Below, piece by piece: positions 1 through 7,174 of a DNA stretch of 12,302 bases. How positions within the stretch are numbered: position 1 is the stretch's first letter; every line of letters starts with the position of its first letter. Source of the DNA: Candidatus Nitrosocaldaceae archaeon (GTDB lineage Archaea > Thermoproteota > Nitrososphaeria > Nitrososphaerales > Nitrosocaldaceae); the NCBI GenBank assembly GCA_026002835.1, contig BPGC01000014.1, positions 42,748 through 55,049 of the forward strand, in the 5' to 3' direction. Position numbers and translations under genes: made by a program. Under the pieces are notes generated by a model. It worked only from the letters and a program-made list of their open reading frames with translations. It did no database searches and had not been told where the DNA came from.

Positions 1-1700
1 CTCAATTCCCTTTATAGGATTCTATTCATTGCAACCGTTTCGCTAAGGTAGTTTATACTTAACATATGTAAAATAATCTCTCAATTCCCTTTATAGGATT
101 CTATTCATTGCAACTAAAGGATGACAATGACTTTATACATAAGGTTGCAAAGGACTCTCAATTCCCTTTATAGGATTCTATTCATTGCAACTTGAAGAAG
201 TTTGAAGAGTCTGATAGTATAATGGTATTTGACTCTCAATTCCCTTTATAGGATTCTATTCATTGCAACCCGCGCCTACTTTGGAGAGATGGCTAGATAA
301 ACTAGCCTTCTTCTCCTCTCAATTCCCTTTATAGGATTCTATTCATTGCAACTATGGCATGAACGAAATAAAAAGGTTATCAATGAAGAAAAACTCTCAA
401 TTCCCTTTATAGGATTCTATTCATTGCAACTTATAGACATATCTAGTCAGCTACTCTCTAACGGCTATATAACCTCTCAATTCCCTTTATAGGATTCTAT
501 TCATTGCAACCAAATTAAAGAAAGCTGCAAAGATTTTGACTAGGGGAAGCTCTCAATTCCCTTTATAGGATTCTATTCATTGCAACTTTATCGATATAAC
601 AAAAATAACAAAATACTTGCATCGTATAACTCTCAATTCCCTTTATAGGATTCTATTCATTGCAACAAATAACAAAATACTACAAGAATATAGAAAAAGC
701 TATTCAATTCTCTCAATTCCCTTTATAGGATTCTATTCATTGCAACATTAAGACTCAAGAAACTAAACACTTTTCAACTCTCCACCTCTCAATTCCCTTT
801 ATAGGATTCTATTCATTGCAACAGTGGGGGAAGTGCGTTTAGAGCATCCCTCTCTGATTTTGAATTCTCTCAATTCCCTTTATAGGATTCTATTCATTGC
901 AACCATTTATTGAATAAAATTTATCAAGTTTAATAATTATTTTTAACTCTCAATTCCCTTTATAGGATTCTATTCATTGCAACTATGCAGGGCAGAGTAT
1001 TCGAACGAATTTACCCGAGATCGCCTCTCAATTCCCTTTATAGGATTCTATTCATTGCAACGAAATGCTTATGACATATCAACTATCATTAAGAAATGTG
1101 AGGACTCTCAATTCCCTTTATAGGATTCTATTCATTGCAACCGTGGCCATTATGACATTCCTGTCAATAGCTATAATACGGCCGTATGCACTCCTCTCAA
1201 TTCCCTTTATAGGATTCTATTCATTGCAACTCTATTGGTTCATAGCAATATTCACCCATAACAGAGATTGGAATTATTTCTCTCAATTCCCTTTATAGGA
1301 TTCTATTCATTGCAACTTCATCAAATGAAATTCTTAGCAATGATCGCATAATGGAGAAAGTAGATTTCTCTCAATTCCCTTTATAGGTTTCTATTCATTG
1401 CAACAAAATGTATGCAAAAGATAAACATAGTTCTAATAATTACCTCTCAATTCCCTTTATAGGATTCTATTCATTGCAACAGAGTTAATACAGTATGTAT
1501 GACATAAATCATTATCTAAATCTCTCAATTCCCTTTATAGGATTCTATTCATTGCAACTTGTTGTATCTATGCAAGTATATGTAGTTTATCAACTCTCAA
1601 TTCCCTTTATAGGATTCTATTCATTGCAACCAACTGACATGTTGGAGTGGCAGAATTTATAGACTCTCAATTCCCTTTATAGGATTCTATTCATTGCAAC
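1..1700 (+). CRISPR. CRISPR array, 22 repeats of 37 nt, left end cut by window
   Basis: There are 22 repeats starting CTCTCAATTCCC and ending CATTGCAAC. The first lacks its two leftmost bases because the window begins inside it. Repeat starts are (1), 78, 155, 233, 316, 394, 474, 550, 630, 710, 786, 867, 947, 1025, 1105, 1194, 1280, 1368, 1444, 1522, 1594 and 1664. All are identical by eye except repeat 18, which has A to T at 1388. The 21 spacers are all different and 33-52 nt long. The last eight bases, ATTGCAAC, have the form of a crRNA 5' handle (compare ATTGAAAG/C handles), so transcription should run on the + strand with the leader to the left, outside the window. The repeat can form only a weak hairpin (AATTCC with GGATT, one bulge). 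The type III genes downstream are the likely users; no cas6 is visible here. Confidence 0.99.
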
Positions 1701-1709
1701 CGATGCGAT

Positions 1710-1732
1710 ATACGTTACCGTATTATATTTTT
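1710..1732 (+). terminator. Possible terminator just after the array
   Basis: A perfect 5-bp inverted repeat, ATACG at 1710-1714 and CGTAT at 1719-1723 with a TTAC loop, is followed by TATATTTTT ending in five T at 1728-1732. It lies 10 nt past the last intact repeat, where the precursor crRNA would be expected to end. Archaeal termination depends mainly on the T-tract, so the hairpin may be incidental. Confidence 0.35.
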
Positions 1733-1763
1733 CCCCACATCCCTTTATGGAATCATACGAAAC
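1732..1763 (+). repeat. Degenerate, shortened CRISPR repeat at the trailer end
   Basis: Positions 1740-1748 (TCCCTTTAT) match the repeat core exactly. With small deletions the rest still follows it: GGAATCAT against GGATTC-CAT, and a final GAAAC against GCAAC. Aligning the core places the repeat start near 1732, leaving a final spacer of about 31 nt after 1700, in line with the preceding ones of 35 and 33 nt. Decayed last repeats are common at the trailer end of arrays, which supports the orientation inferred from the handle. Confidence 0.5.
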
Positions 1764-1819
1764 TCCCTATCAAATAGGGTCATCGAGCCTTAAACAGTTC
1801 CCTTGATGGATATTGGCTC

Positions 1820-1976
1820 TCGGAACATATAATCTGTAAGATTACTTATAAAGGTTCCTAAGGTTTGATGAAAAGATATATAAGTAATATTTTAAAGATG
1901 AATATAAAGTTTATGATTAAAACTTCGGAACCTATCATATTAAATCTAATATATAAATATTTAGTATAGGTTCCTA
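1820..1976. repeat. Duplicated inverted-repeat block, GGAAC...GGTTCC
   Basis: TCGGAACATAT (1820-1830) and TCGGAACCTAT (1925-1935) agree at 10 of 11 positions. Each is followed by an inverted partner AGGTTCCTA (1852-1860 and 1968-1976). The second block has a perfect 9-bp inverted repeat, GGAACCTAT (1927-1935) with ATAGGTTCC (1966-1974). The two blocks look like a duplicated operator or a pair of RNA stem-loops upstream of crn1. Confidence 0.6.
1841..1888. repeat. 10-bp perfect inverted repeat, possible stem-loop
   Basis: ATTACTTATA at 1841-1850 is the exact reverse complement of TATAAGTAAT at 1879-1888, with a 28-nt loop that carries AGGTTCCTAAGG. It contains a good archaeal TATA-like motif (TTATAAAG, 1846-1853), so it may be promoter or operator DNA rather than an RNA structure. 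Confidence 0.45.
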
Positions 1977-1998
1977 TTAGTCTAGCCTAATAATAAGA

Positions 1999-2010
1999 AT
2001 ATTTTTATTA
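1999..2010 (+). promoter_or_regulatory. Candidate TATA box for crn1-csx1
   Basis: The stretch ATATTTTTATTA is centred about 26-28 nt before the ATG at 2033, the spacing expected if the crn1 transcript is leaderless. No GGTG-type ribosome binding site is seen before this ATG, which agrees with a leaderless start. An alternative box, ATATATAAA at 1950-1958, would give a leader of roughly 50 nt. Confidence 0.3.
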
Positions 2011-2032
2011 TCTGAAAAGTTACGAATAATGA

Positions 2033-2842
2033 ATGAACGAATTTCATGCTATAATATGTGGCACCTCATTATTAAGCAATTTTACAAATAGAAATAGAGC
2101 AGAAGCAGATAGATTAGGTATAACAGATTGGTATAGATTAGAACCAGATGATCCTAGACAGATAGATGCTGAAAAGTGTGCGTATAAAGGAAATCCTATC
2201 TTCGATAAATTGTATAAATTCTTAGAAGAGGATCCTAAAAAGGCTAGTGCAGAACTGAATTCATTCCTAAGATTCTGCGAATTGTATCATGCTGAGAGAG
2301 AAGCATTACTCTATTGCACAGATACAGGAACTGGCTGGCTATCAGCATATGTAATATACAATTATTTAAAGAATAATAATATAAAGATGATAAGCGAACC
2401 TAAAAAATTAAGATATTTTAAATCTAGTGAGACATTTGAGGATGGTTTGATAGATATTATAGATAATATGAGTAGGATAATAATAAATAAGAAGAGGCAA
2501 GGCTTCAAGGTTCATATAAATGCTACTGGAGGTTTTAAACCAGAGAGTACGTTTGCTGTCATTGGAGCATTCATAGCTGGTGCAGATTCTGTATATTATA
2601 GATTTGAAACGTTTAGAGATCTGATCAAGTTACCAGCAATACCATTAAGGTTAGATATAGATAGATATAAAAGAATAATTGATGAGTTAGATACCGATAA
2701 ATCTATAGATTCATTGATTGATAAAGGGTTCGATAAAGCATATCTTGATGAGTTAGATGCTATAGGAATTATAAAGATAGATGGTGTTAGAGTGAAGTTA
2801 AGAGAATGGGTAAAGAAACTTATTTCTATGAGTAAAGAGTAG
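2033..2842 (+). CDS. crn1: CARF-domain ring nuclease, Crn1-like (APE2256 family)
   Basis: This 269-residue protein resembles the Cas_APE2256 CARF family, which includes Sulfolobus ring nucleases that cut cyclic tetra-adenylate (cA4) and so switch off type III ribonucleases. Two family signatures are seen. GTSLLSN at residues 10-16 places Ser12 where a conserved ligand-site Ser lies, and NATGGFKPE at 163-171 places Lys169 where a Lys important for cleavage lies. Residues about 1-200 would form the CARF fold. The tail, about 205-269 (YKRIIDEL... KLREWVKKL), looks like a small helical or winged-helix domain. It is followed 7 nt later by csx1, so the two are probably co-transcribed. The ATG at 2033 is chosen because the N-terminal strand and GTS motif follow directly; the ATG at 2029 is in another frame. 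The family call is strong; ring-nuclease activity and cA4 preference are inferred. Confidence 0.85.
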   Translation: MNEFHAIICGTSLLSNFTNRNRAEADRLGITDWYRLEPDDPRQIDAEKCAYKGNPIFDKLYKFLEEDPKKASAELNSFLRFCELYHAEREALLYCTDTGTGWLSAYVIYNYLKNNNIKMISEPKKLRYFKSSETFEDGLIDIIDNMSRIIINKKRQGFKVHINATGGFKPESTFAVIGAFIAGADSVYYRFETFRDLIKLPAIPLRLDIDRYKRIIDELDTDKSIDSLIDKGFDKAYLDELDAIGIIKIDGVRVKLREWVKKLISMSKE

Positions 2843-2849
2843 CAAGTGT

Positions 2850-4103
2850 ATGTACATATATCAAGTAATGGGTGATCCTAATAGTTACAAACTTGTAAAA
2901 TACAAGATAGATAAATCTACGTATGAAACTTTTCTTTCTTCTGAAGCATTATTTAGACATTATAATGCATCTGAGATAGTATTGTTATGTCCATTAAGCC
3001 TAAGAGATAAGAAAGATGCCATTAAATCTCTTGTCAGTAAAGAGTTAAGAGAATATCTTAGGATAAAAGAGATACATTCTATAGGTAAGTATGCGAAAGA
3101 TTACCAAAGTACACCAACTAATATAGCAGTACAGATATTCACCGATATGTTAGATAAAGATAGAGTGTTATGTGATATCTCTACAGGTCATAATATATAT
3201 ACAGCTGCTATACTAGAGGCTGCTAGATTTTATACCTCATACAAACGTATTAATGATTTAAAGTTTGATTCTGTTTATGCATCTTATGCTATAGCAGAAC
3301 CTATAATTAGAAATGTTAAGAAGGACAATTATACTATATTTATTGAGGAATTATTAACAGCTACTCGTTTTGATCTACCATATTCTATATATAATATTAA
3401 GAATCATAAAATTGCTGATTACATAGAAAATGCTCCTGGAGATGTTAAATATAGATTGCATAAAAAGTATGAAGCATTAGATAGGGAGATAAAAGCTATC
3501 TTATGCAACTTGTTATTAGCATTTAATGCAATAAAATATAATACACCGTTAGTATTTAATAATCAGATTATAGATCTAAGTAAAGATATAGAGATAAGAG
3601 ATCTTATAGACTTCTGTAATACAATACTTGAATACTATGAAGATCACGAGAAAGTGGTTAGTTTGGAATTTAAACGTTCTATATTTAATCTTTATTTAGC
3701 ACTAGCTTTATATAATTGCATAAAAAAGTTTATTATTAATGTAGATAATCTTAATGACCTTAAATGTTTTTATAATATCTATGATAAATTAGGATTAGCA
3801 TTAAATAAAAGATTTCTTGAAAGAGACATTAAAGAGATCGAAGGTTGCTCTTCCTATATATCTAATAAATGGACTCGTTATGATGAAATCTATAAAGAGT
3901 GTAAAGAAAATCTTAAAAAGAGAAATACCACAGAGAATAATAAAGATAAATATTCTGATAGTGATATAAAACGTAATTTCTTCGCACATTCTGGTTTTGA
4001 GCGAACTGTATTCATGGTTAAAATGGACGGTAAGATTATAAAATGTAAATATGACGATGATAAAATTAATGAAATAAAGAAGTGGCTTGCAAAACCAGAA
4101 TAA
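2850..4103 (+). CDS. csx1: Csx1-type CARF-HEPN ribonuclease
   Basis: The protein has 417 residues, the usual size for Csx1. The N-terminus (YQVMGDP at 4-10) fits the Csx1/MJ1666-type CARF start. DISTGHN at 109-115 is the second CARF ligand motif, in a DhThGxN pattern. The middle (about 180-350) is helical, and the C-terminal HEPN domain carries RNFFAH at 375-380, the RX4H signature of metal-independent RNases with Arg375 and His380 as active-site residues. Family knowledge says Csx1 dimers are activated by cyclic oligoadenylate, usually cA4, made by Cas10, and then cut RNA broadly in the cytoplasm. The gene starts 7 nt after crn1, pairing effector and off-switch. No clear ribosome binding site precedes the ATG; translation may be coupled to crn1. 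Its stop lies only 4 nt from the end of the opposing operon. Confidence 0.93.
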   Translation: MYIYQVMGDPNSYKLVKYKIDKSTYETFLSSEALFRHYNASEIVLLCPLSLRDKKDAIKSLVSKELREYLRIKEIHSIGKYAKDYQSTPTNIAVQIFTDMLDKDRVLCDISTGHNIYTAAILEAARFYTSYKRINDLKFDSVYASYAIAEPIIRNVKKDNYTIFIEELLTATRFDLPYSIYNIKNHKIADYIENAPGDVKYRLHKKYEALDREIKAILCNLLLAFNAIKYNTPLVFNNQIIDLSKDIEIRDLIDFCNTILEYYEDHEKVVSLEFKRSIFNLYLALALYNCIKKFIINVDNLNDLKCFYNIYDKLGLALNKRFLERDIKEIEGCSSYISNKWTRYDEIYKECKENLKKRNTTENNKDKYSDSDIKRNFFAHSGFERTVFMVKMDGKIIKCKYDDDKINEIKKWLAKPE

Positions 4104-4107
4104 AAAA
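4102..4107 (-). terminator. T-tract ending the type III-D operon
   Basis: On the - strand, six T follow directly after the TAA of the last operon gene (AAAAAA at 4102-4107 on the + strand). A T-run at this place fits archaeal termination. It overlaps the csx1 stop codon. Confidence 0.35.
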
Positions 4108-5334
4108 TTAAGGTTTGTAAATACACGATAATAAATTATAAGGATATCGACAAAATAATTTTTTAGCAGATAATATTGTAATATTAGGATAGTTAGATGT
4201 ATTGTTGGACTCTTCAAAACATGTAATATTATCATTGTTATATATATTATTAGAATCGTCAAACCAAATTATCAAACCATTAGACTCAATGCCATTCTCT
4301 TTTAATAAATCTAATAATTTCGTTAAGTGGAATATCTTATTATCCAACTTTTTTCTTGTTGTAACCTCTATTATCTTAAACTTTAACTTATCTATAAATG
4401 TCACTATATCAGCCTCGTATTCATTAAACTTAATATTAATAATAGAAGGAAACCCCAGGTTAACAATTATTTTATACATAAATATCTCTAATATTTTATT
4501 ATCTTTAAACAATATTTTAATTATTTCATCAAAATCGTTAGTCCCTGCACCTTTTGGTTTATATGAAACAAATTTTCTAAACATTTCAATCAATTTATCA
4601 TAAAAATCCCGTACTAATTCATTATTATTAACTATAGCTGATAATTCATTTATTATTTTCTCTTTTTCATTCTTAAAAACTTCTTCGCTGCTCTCAGTTA
4701 TCATCTTAATAATCCGCGGTTTGACATTTTTCATTTCTATACCTTTAGAGAAGGTTATTACTTTATCAAGACTCTCAAGATAGCTAGAAAAATTATCTCC
4801 AAATAAGATATTTAAGATATTATCGAAATTTGGATCAGTTGCTGCATCTGATATATAGAAAGTAGTCCATAGTTGTTTATCATCTATTGTTAAATTAATA
4901 TTAACCTTATTGTTAAATTTATTCTGCTTATTCTCATTATTAGCATTTATTCTCTCGATCATTTTACTTATAGTACTAAGAGTATACAAATATGCTATTC
5001 TGTACCGATTTTCATCAATAAATTTCTTAAAGTTCTTAAGAATATCATCAAGTTTTTCTAAAAACGATTTATCAATATTTTTTAATTCTAGATTTTTGAG
5101 ATTAAATTGAGTAGTAAAGATAACTTCATGTTCTGAACATTTTTCATAATTAGATTTACACAATTCTAGTAAATTGTTATCACGGATATTATTAAAAATA
5201 TTATCTGGAACATTGAATATATCTAGTTCATTAATATCTTTATCGCTGGATCCAAATAGTTTGTTAAAAAGATCCTTAAAAAAAGTATCACAAATAAACC
5301 TATAATACCAATCTACGCTAAATTCTGAAGCCAT
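4108..5334 (-). CDS. Unrecognised protein with C-terminal PD-(D/E)XK-like region
   Basis: This 408-residue protein is the last gene of the operon and overlaps the preceding RAMP gene by 22 nt. I do not recognise the N-terminal 1-280: it looks largely helical, has no Walker, HEPN, CARF or zinc motif that I can see, no signal peptide and no clear membrane segment. Residues about 280-395 read like a PD-(D/E)XK nuclease: a helix with Glu283, a strand EYEADIV (305-311) with Asp309, then IIEVTTRKK (321-329) with Glu323, a helix starting near Lys333 (KIFHLTKLLDLL), a strand (LIIWF) and a final strand NITILSA (384-390). The usual ExK is ExT here (Glu323-x-Thr325), so Lys328 or Lys333 would have to replace the lysine. 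The order recalls the C-terminal half of Card1/Can2 nucleases. About one residue in eight is Asn. An ancillary effector of this type III system is inferred; the nuclease fold is moderately supported. Confidence 0.75.
   Translation of the reverse strand: MASEFSVDWYYRFICDTFFKDLFNKLFGSSDKDINELDIFNVPDNIFNNIRDNNLLELCKSNYEKCSEHEVIFTTQFNLKNLELKNIDKSFLEKLDDILKNFKKFIDENRYRIAYLYTLSTISKMIERINANNENKQNKFNNKVNINLTIDDKQLWTTFYISDAATDPNFDNILNILFGDNFSSYLESLDKVITFSKGIEMKNVKPRIIKMITESSEEVFKNEKEKIINELSAIVNNNELVRDFYDKLIEMFRKFVSYKPKGAGTNDFDEIIKILFKDNKILEIFMYKIIVNLGFPSIINIKFNEYEADIVTFIDKLKFKIIEVTTRKKLDNKIFHLTKLLDLLKENGIESNGLIIWFDDSNNIYNNDNITCFEESNNTSNYPNITILSAKKLFCRYPYNLLSCIYKP
4159..4164 (+). terminator. Possible T-tract terminator after csx1
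   Basis: Six T lie about 55 nt past the csx1 stop, inside the 3' end of the opposing gene. No hairpin precedes them. If used, csx1 mRNA would overlap the end of the opposing transcript by roughly 50 nt. Confidence 0.25.
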
Positions 5335-6161
5335 TTTATATATTCTTCAATACCAAACTCTTTGTAATAATTATCATTTAATAACAAAGCATTGATATTC
5401 TCTATCTTATTATCTTCACTAATATTATTAATCTTAAATTCTACAACTTTAGCATTAGTTCTATCTCTATCTAATGATAATGAGCCATAACCTCTACTCT
5501 TTAGGCCTCCTAATACTAAACCTCTTTTAGATATAAAGTCTAAAAGTAATGATAATAGTCTATTCTCAGGTTTTGTTATATTATCCGCTATAATCTTTAA
5601 ACATACTCTATCAGGTTTTATAGACTCTACAGTAAAAAGCATATTCTCTTTTGCAATTCTACTCTTTCTATCTATAGAAGTTGAGGCATATTTAAGAACT
5701 TGTGTATTAGTAAAGTATGCATCGTCAAATACCAATTTACTTGCTAACATATTAGACCCAAATAATCGGCATACACAACAATTATTTAATGAGATATAGA
5801 ACTGCTTTATAGTATCTTCAGTAAGTTCGTTAATTAAATCTTCATGTAAAATACATGACAATTCCTTTTTCACTATCCCTATTGATAATTTATTTGCTTC
5901 ATTATCAGGGTGATTACCTTTTTCACATATGAAACCTCCTTCCATATCCCTAAATATTTTACTAGCTATACTACGCATAACACCTTTTATAGACTCTGAT
6001 GGTATTAGGAATATCTGTCTGCCTTCCTTATCGATATAAGATGCTATCTTTCTAATATTACCTTCATTATACATACCTAAACTTATGGGTTCTTCTGTAG
6101 TAAAGTGTAGGTATATAATGCTCCTATTTATCAGAGATTCTAAATGTGCAATATTCATCAT
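5313..6161 (-). CDS. Cas7-like RAMP subunit (Csx7/Csm3-like)
   Basis: This 282-residue RAMP protein should be one of the backbone subunits that coat the crRNA in the effector complex. Motifs in order are FLIPSESIKGVMRS (51-64, the IPxxSIKG signature), CCVCRLFGS (128-136) with a Cys pair, FDDAYF (145-150), TSIDRKSRIAKENMLF (161-176), and the glycine-rich loop GGLKSRGYG (218-226). Lys46-Arg48 precede the strand, and a candidate catalytic Asp is not obvious. It overlaps csx10 by 4 nt (ATGA type) and the following gene by 22 nt. Two Met codons stand in tandem: GAGGTGA (6163-6169) lies only 1 nt from the first ATG (6161) but 4 nt from the second (6158), so translation may start at 6158. RAMP identity is certain; the exact Cas7 subtype is not. 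Confidence 0.9.
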   Translation of the reverse strand: MMNIAHLESLINRSIIYLHFTTEEPISLGMYNEGNIRKIASYIDKEGRQIFLIPSESIKGVMRSIASKIFRDMEGGFICEKGNHPDNEANKLSIGIVKKELSCILHEDLINELTEDTIKQFYISLNNCCVCRLFGSNMLASKLVFDDAYFTNTQVLKYASTSIDRKSRIAKENMLFTVESIKPDRVCLKIIADNITKPENRLLSLLLDFISKRGLVLGGLKSRGYGSLSLDRDRTNAKVVEFKINNISEDNKIENINALLLNDNYYKEFGIEEYIKWLQNLA

Positions 6162-7174
6162 ATCACCTCAACGATATTAAACCCATTAGATGCAAAGGGT
6201 CCTATACCTTTTAGTTCCATCTCTACTAATTTATCTATATTTGTTGAAGCTGTTTTATGAGCATAAAGTAGCGAACCTTCTTTTATACCAGTTAAACTAA
6301 TCTTAGGTATATTAGAGTAGATACTAAAACCAGATATAGTTGAAGTACTAGATACTAATGAAAAATTATATTTTAATCCAAATCTATCTAAATCAAAGTT
6401 ATTATCATTAATTAATCCATTCTCAGAATATGTTATATTAAATAGAGGCGTTATAGCTTTCAATACTAATTTGTTAGTATTGCTCTTATTTATTATATCG
6501 TTCAGTTTATCCTCTCTAATCTTATAATAATCGACCTCTTTTATCTTAAGCTCCACTTCTCCAAACCCTCTAGATGAACCTTTACCTAAAAATACAGTAT
6601 TTATCTTATCTATATTGTATCTATTATCATCTACTACTATTAAACCTTCGAAACTGTTATTCGGTTCTAATGCTATGTAAGAATATAATAGACCTGCCTC
6701 ACTACCTTTTACAATCCTATTAATACCAACCGATGTTAATATAGTATATGATAACTTACATTCCTTCAATAAAGATTCATTAAATAATTTACCTCCGATG
6801 CTCTTTAATGTGTATGGATGACCATTATTACAAAATCTCTCAATCTCGAGATCTTCTATACTATTTATAGTATAAGGATCCTTTTCTATGTACTTATTCT
6901 TCTTACATATCTTACATTTATATATTAAGGCATGTGCAGGTTTGTAAATCTTGTCTTCAAAAATAGGAAATGCTGGATGGAATATTATACTAGGTTTGAC
7001 CATCTCTTCCTTTATCTTATCTTTATAACCATCAAGCCAAAGTTCCTTTAATATAGCTCCTCTTATTACAGAGCCAGGTAGATAACTATATTCATTACGT
7101 ATGACATTTCCTATAGTTGGTTTGGATATTAATAATGGTGTCTTTAGATTATATCTGACAGAGTATACAATCAT
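6158..7174 (-). CDS. csx10: Csx10, Cas5-like RAMP subunit of type III-D
   Basis: This 338-residue protein has two RAMP halves. In the first, YLPGSVIRGAI (31-41) is the IPGS-like signature, and CKIC (87-90) with CNNGH (115-119) form a likely zinc site. GINR (150-153) and GLLYSYIALEP (161-171) follow, then the glycine-rich loop GKGSSRGFGEVEL (197-209). In the second, GFSIYSNIPKISLTGIKEGS (282-301) and a second glycine-rich stretch, GIGPFASNGF (323-332), match the Csx10 C-terminal pattern. Csx10 takes the Cas5 place and is a marker of type III-D; it should bind the crRNA handle beside Cas10. The start is well supported by GAGGTG at 7183-7188, 8 nt before the ATG. The gene overlaps its upstream and downstream neighbours by 4 nt each, suggesting translational coupling. 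Confidence 0.82.
   Translation of the reverse strand: MIVYSVRYNLKTPLLISKPTIGNVIRNEYSYLPGSVIRGAILKELWLDGYKDKIKEEMVKPSIIFHPAFPIFEDKIYKPAHALIYKCKICKKNKYIEKDPYTINSIEDLEIERFCNNGHPYTLKSIGGKLFNESLLKECKLSYTILTSVGINRIVKGSEAGLLYSYIALEPNNSFEGLIVVDDNRYNIDKINTVFLGKGSSRGFGEVELKIKEVDYYKIREDKLNDIINKSNTNKLVLKAITPLFNITYSENGLINDNNFDLDRFGLKYNFSLVSSTSTISGFSIYSNIPKISLTGIKEGSLLYAHKTASTNIDKLVEMELKGIGPFASNGFNIVEVI

Larger units (their letters stand above)
1701..2032. other. 332-bp non-coding region between array and crn1
   Basis: No convincing gene is present; the best open frame is 23 codons (1898-1969). The region holds the decayed repeat, a short hairpin (CCCTAT at 1765-1770 with ATAGGG at 1774-1779), a dyad TAATCT-GTA-AGATTA (1830-1844), a 10-bp stem (1841-1850 with 1879-1888) and a duplicated GGAAC...GGTTCC arrangement (1820-1860 and 1925-1976). 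TATA-like stretches lie at 1846-1852, 1876-1883, 1950-1958 and 2001-2010. It should contain the promoter of the crn1-csx1 pair. Confidence 0.8.

Noticed and set aside
1065..1298. 77-codon open frame crossing the CRISPR array
   Set aside because: It runs through several repeats and spacers, so its product would be built of repeat-derived peptides. It is a chance frame.
1898..1969. 23-codon ORF upstream of crn1
   Set aside because: Too short, no ribosome binding site, and it overlaps the inverted repeats that better explain this DNA.
3801..4262. - strand open frames opposite the 3' end of csx1
   Set aside because: They are antisense to the HEPN domain of csx1, whose RNFFAH motif proves the + strand frame.
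4202..4603. Hydrophobic open frame on the + strand opposite the putative nuclease
   Set aside because: It lies fully antisense to a packed operon gene with protein-like sequence; Leu/Ile/Ser runs are the expected shadow of Asn/Lys/Asp-rich codons.
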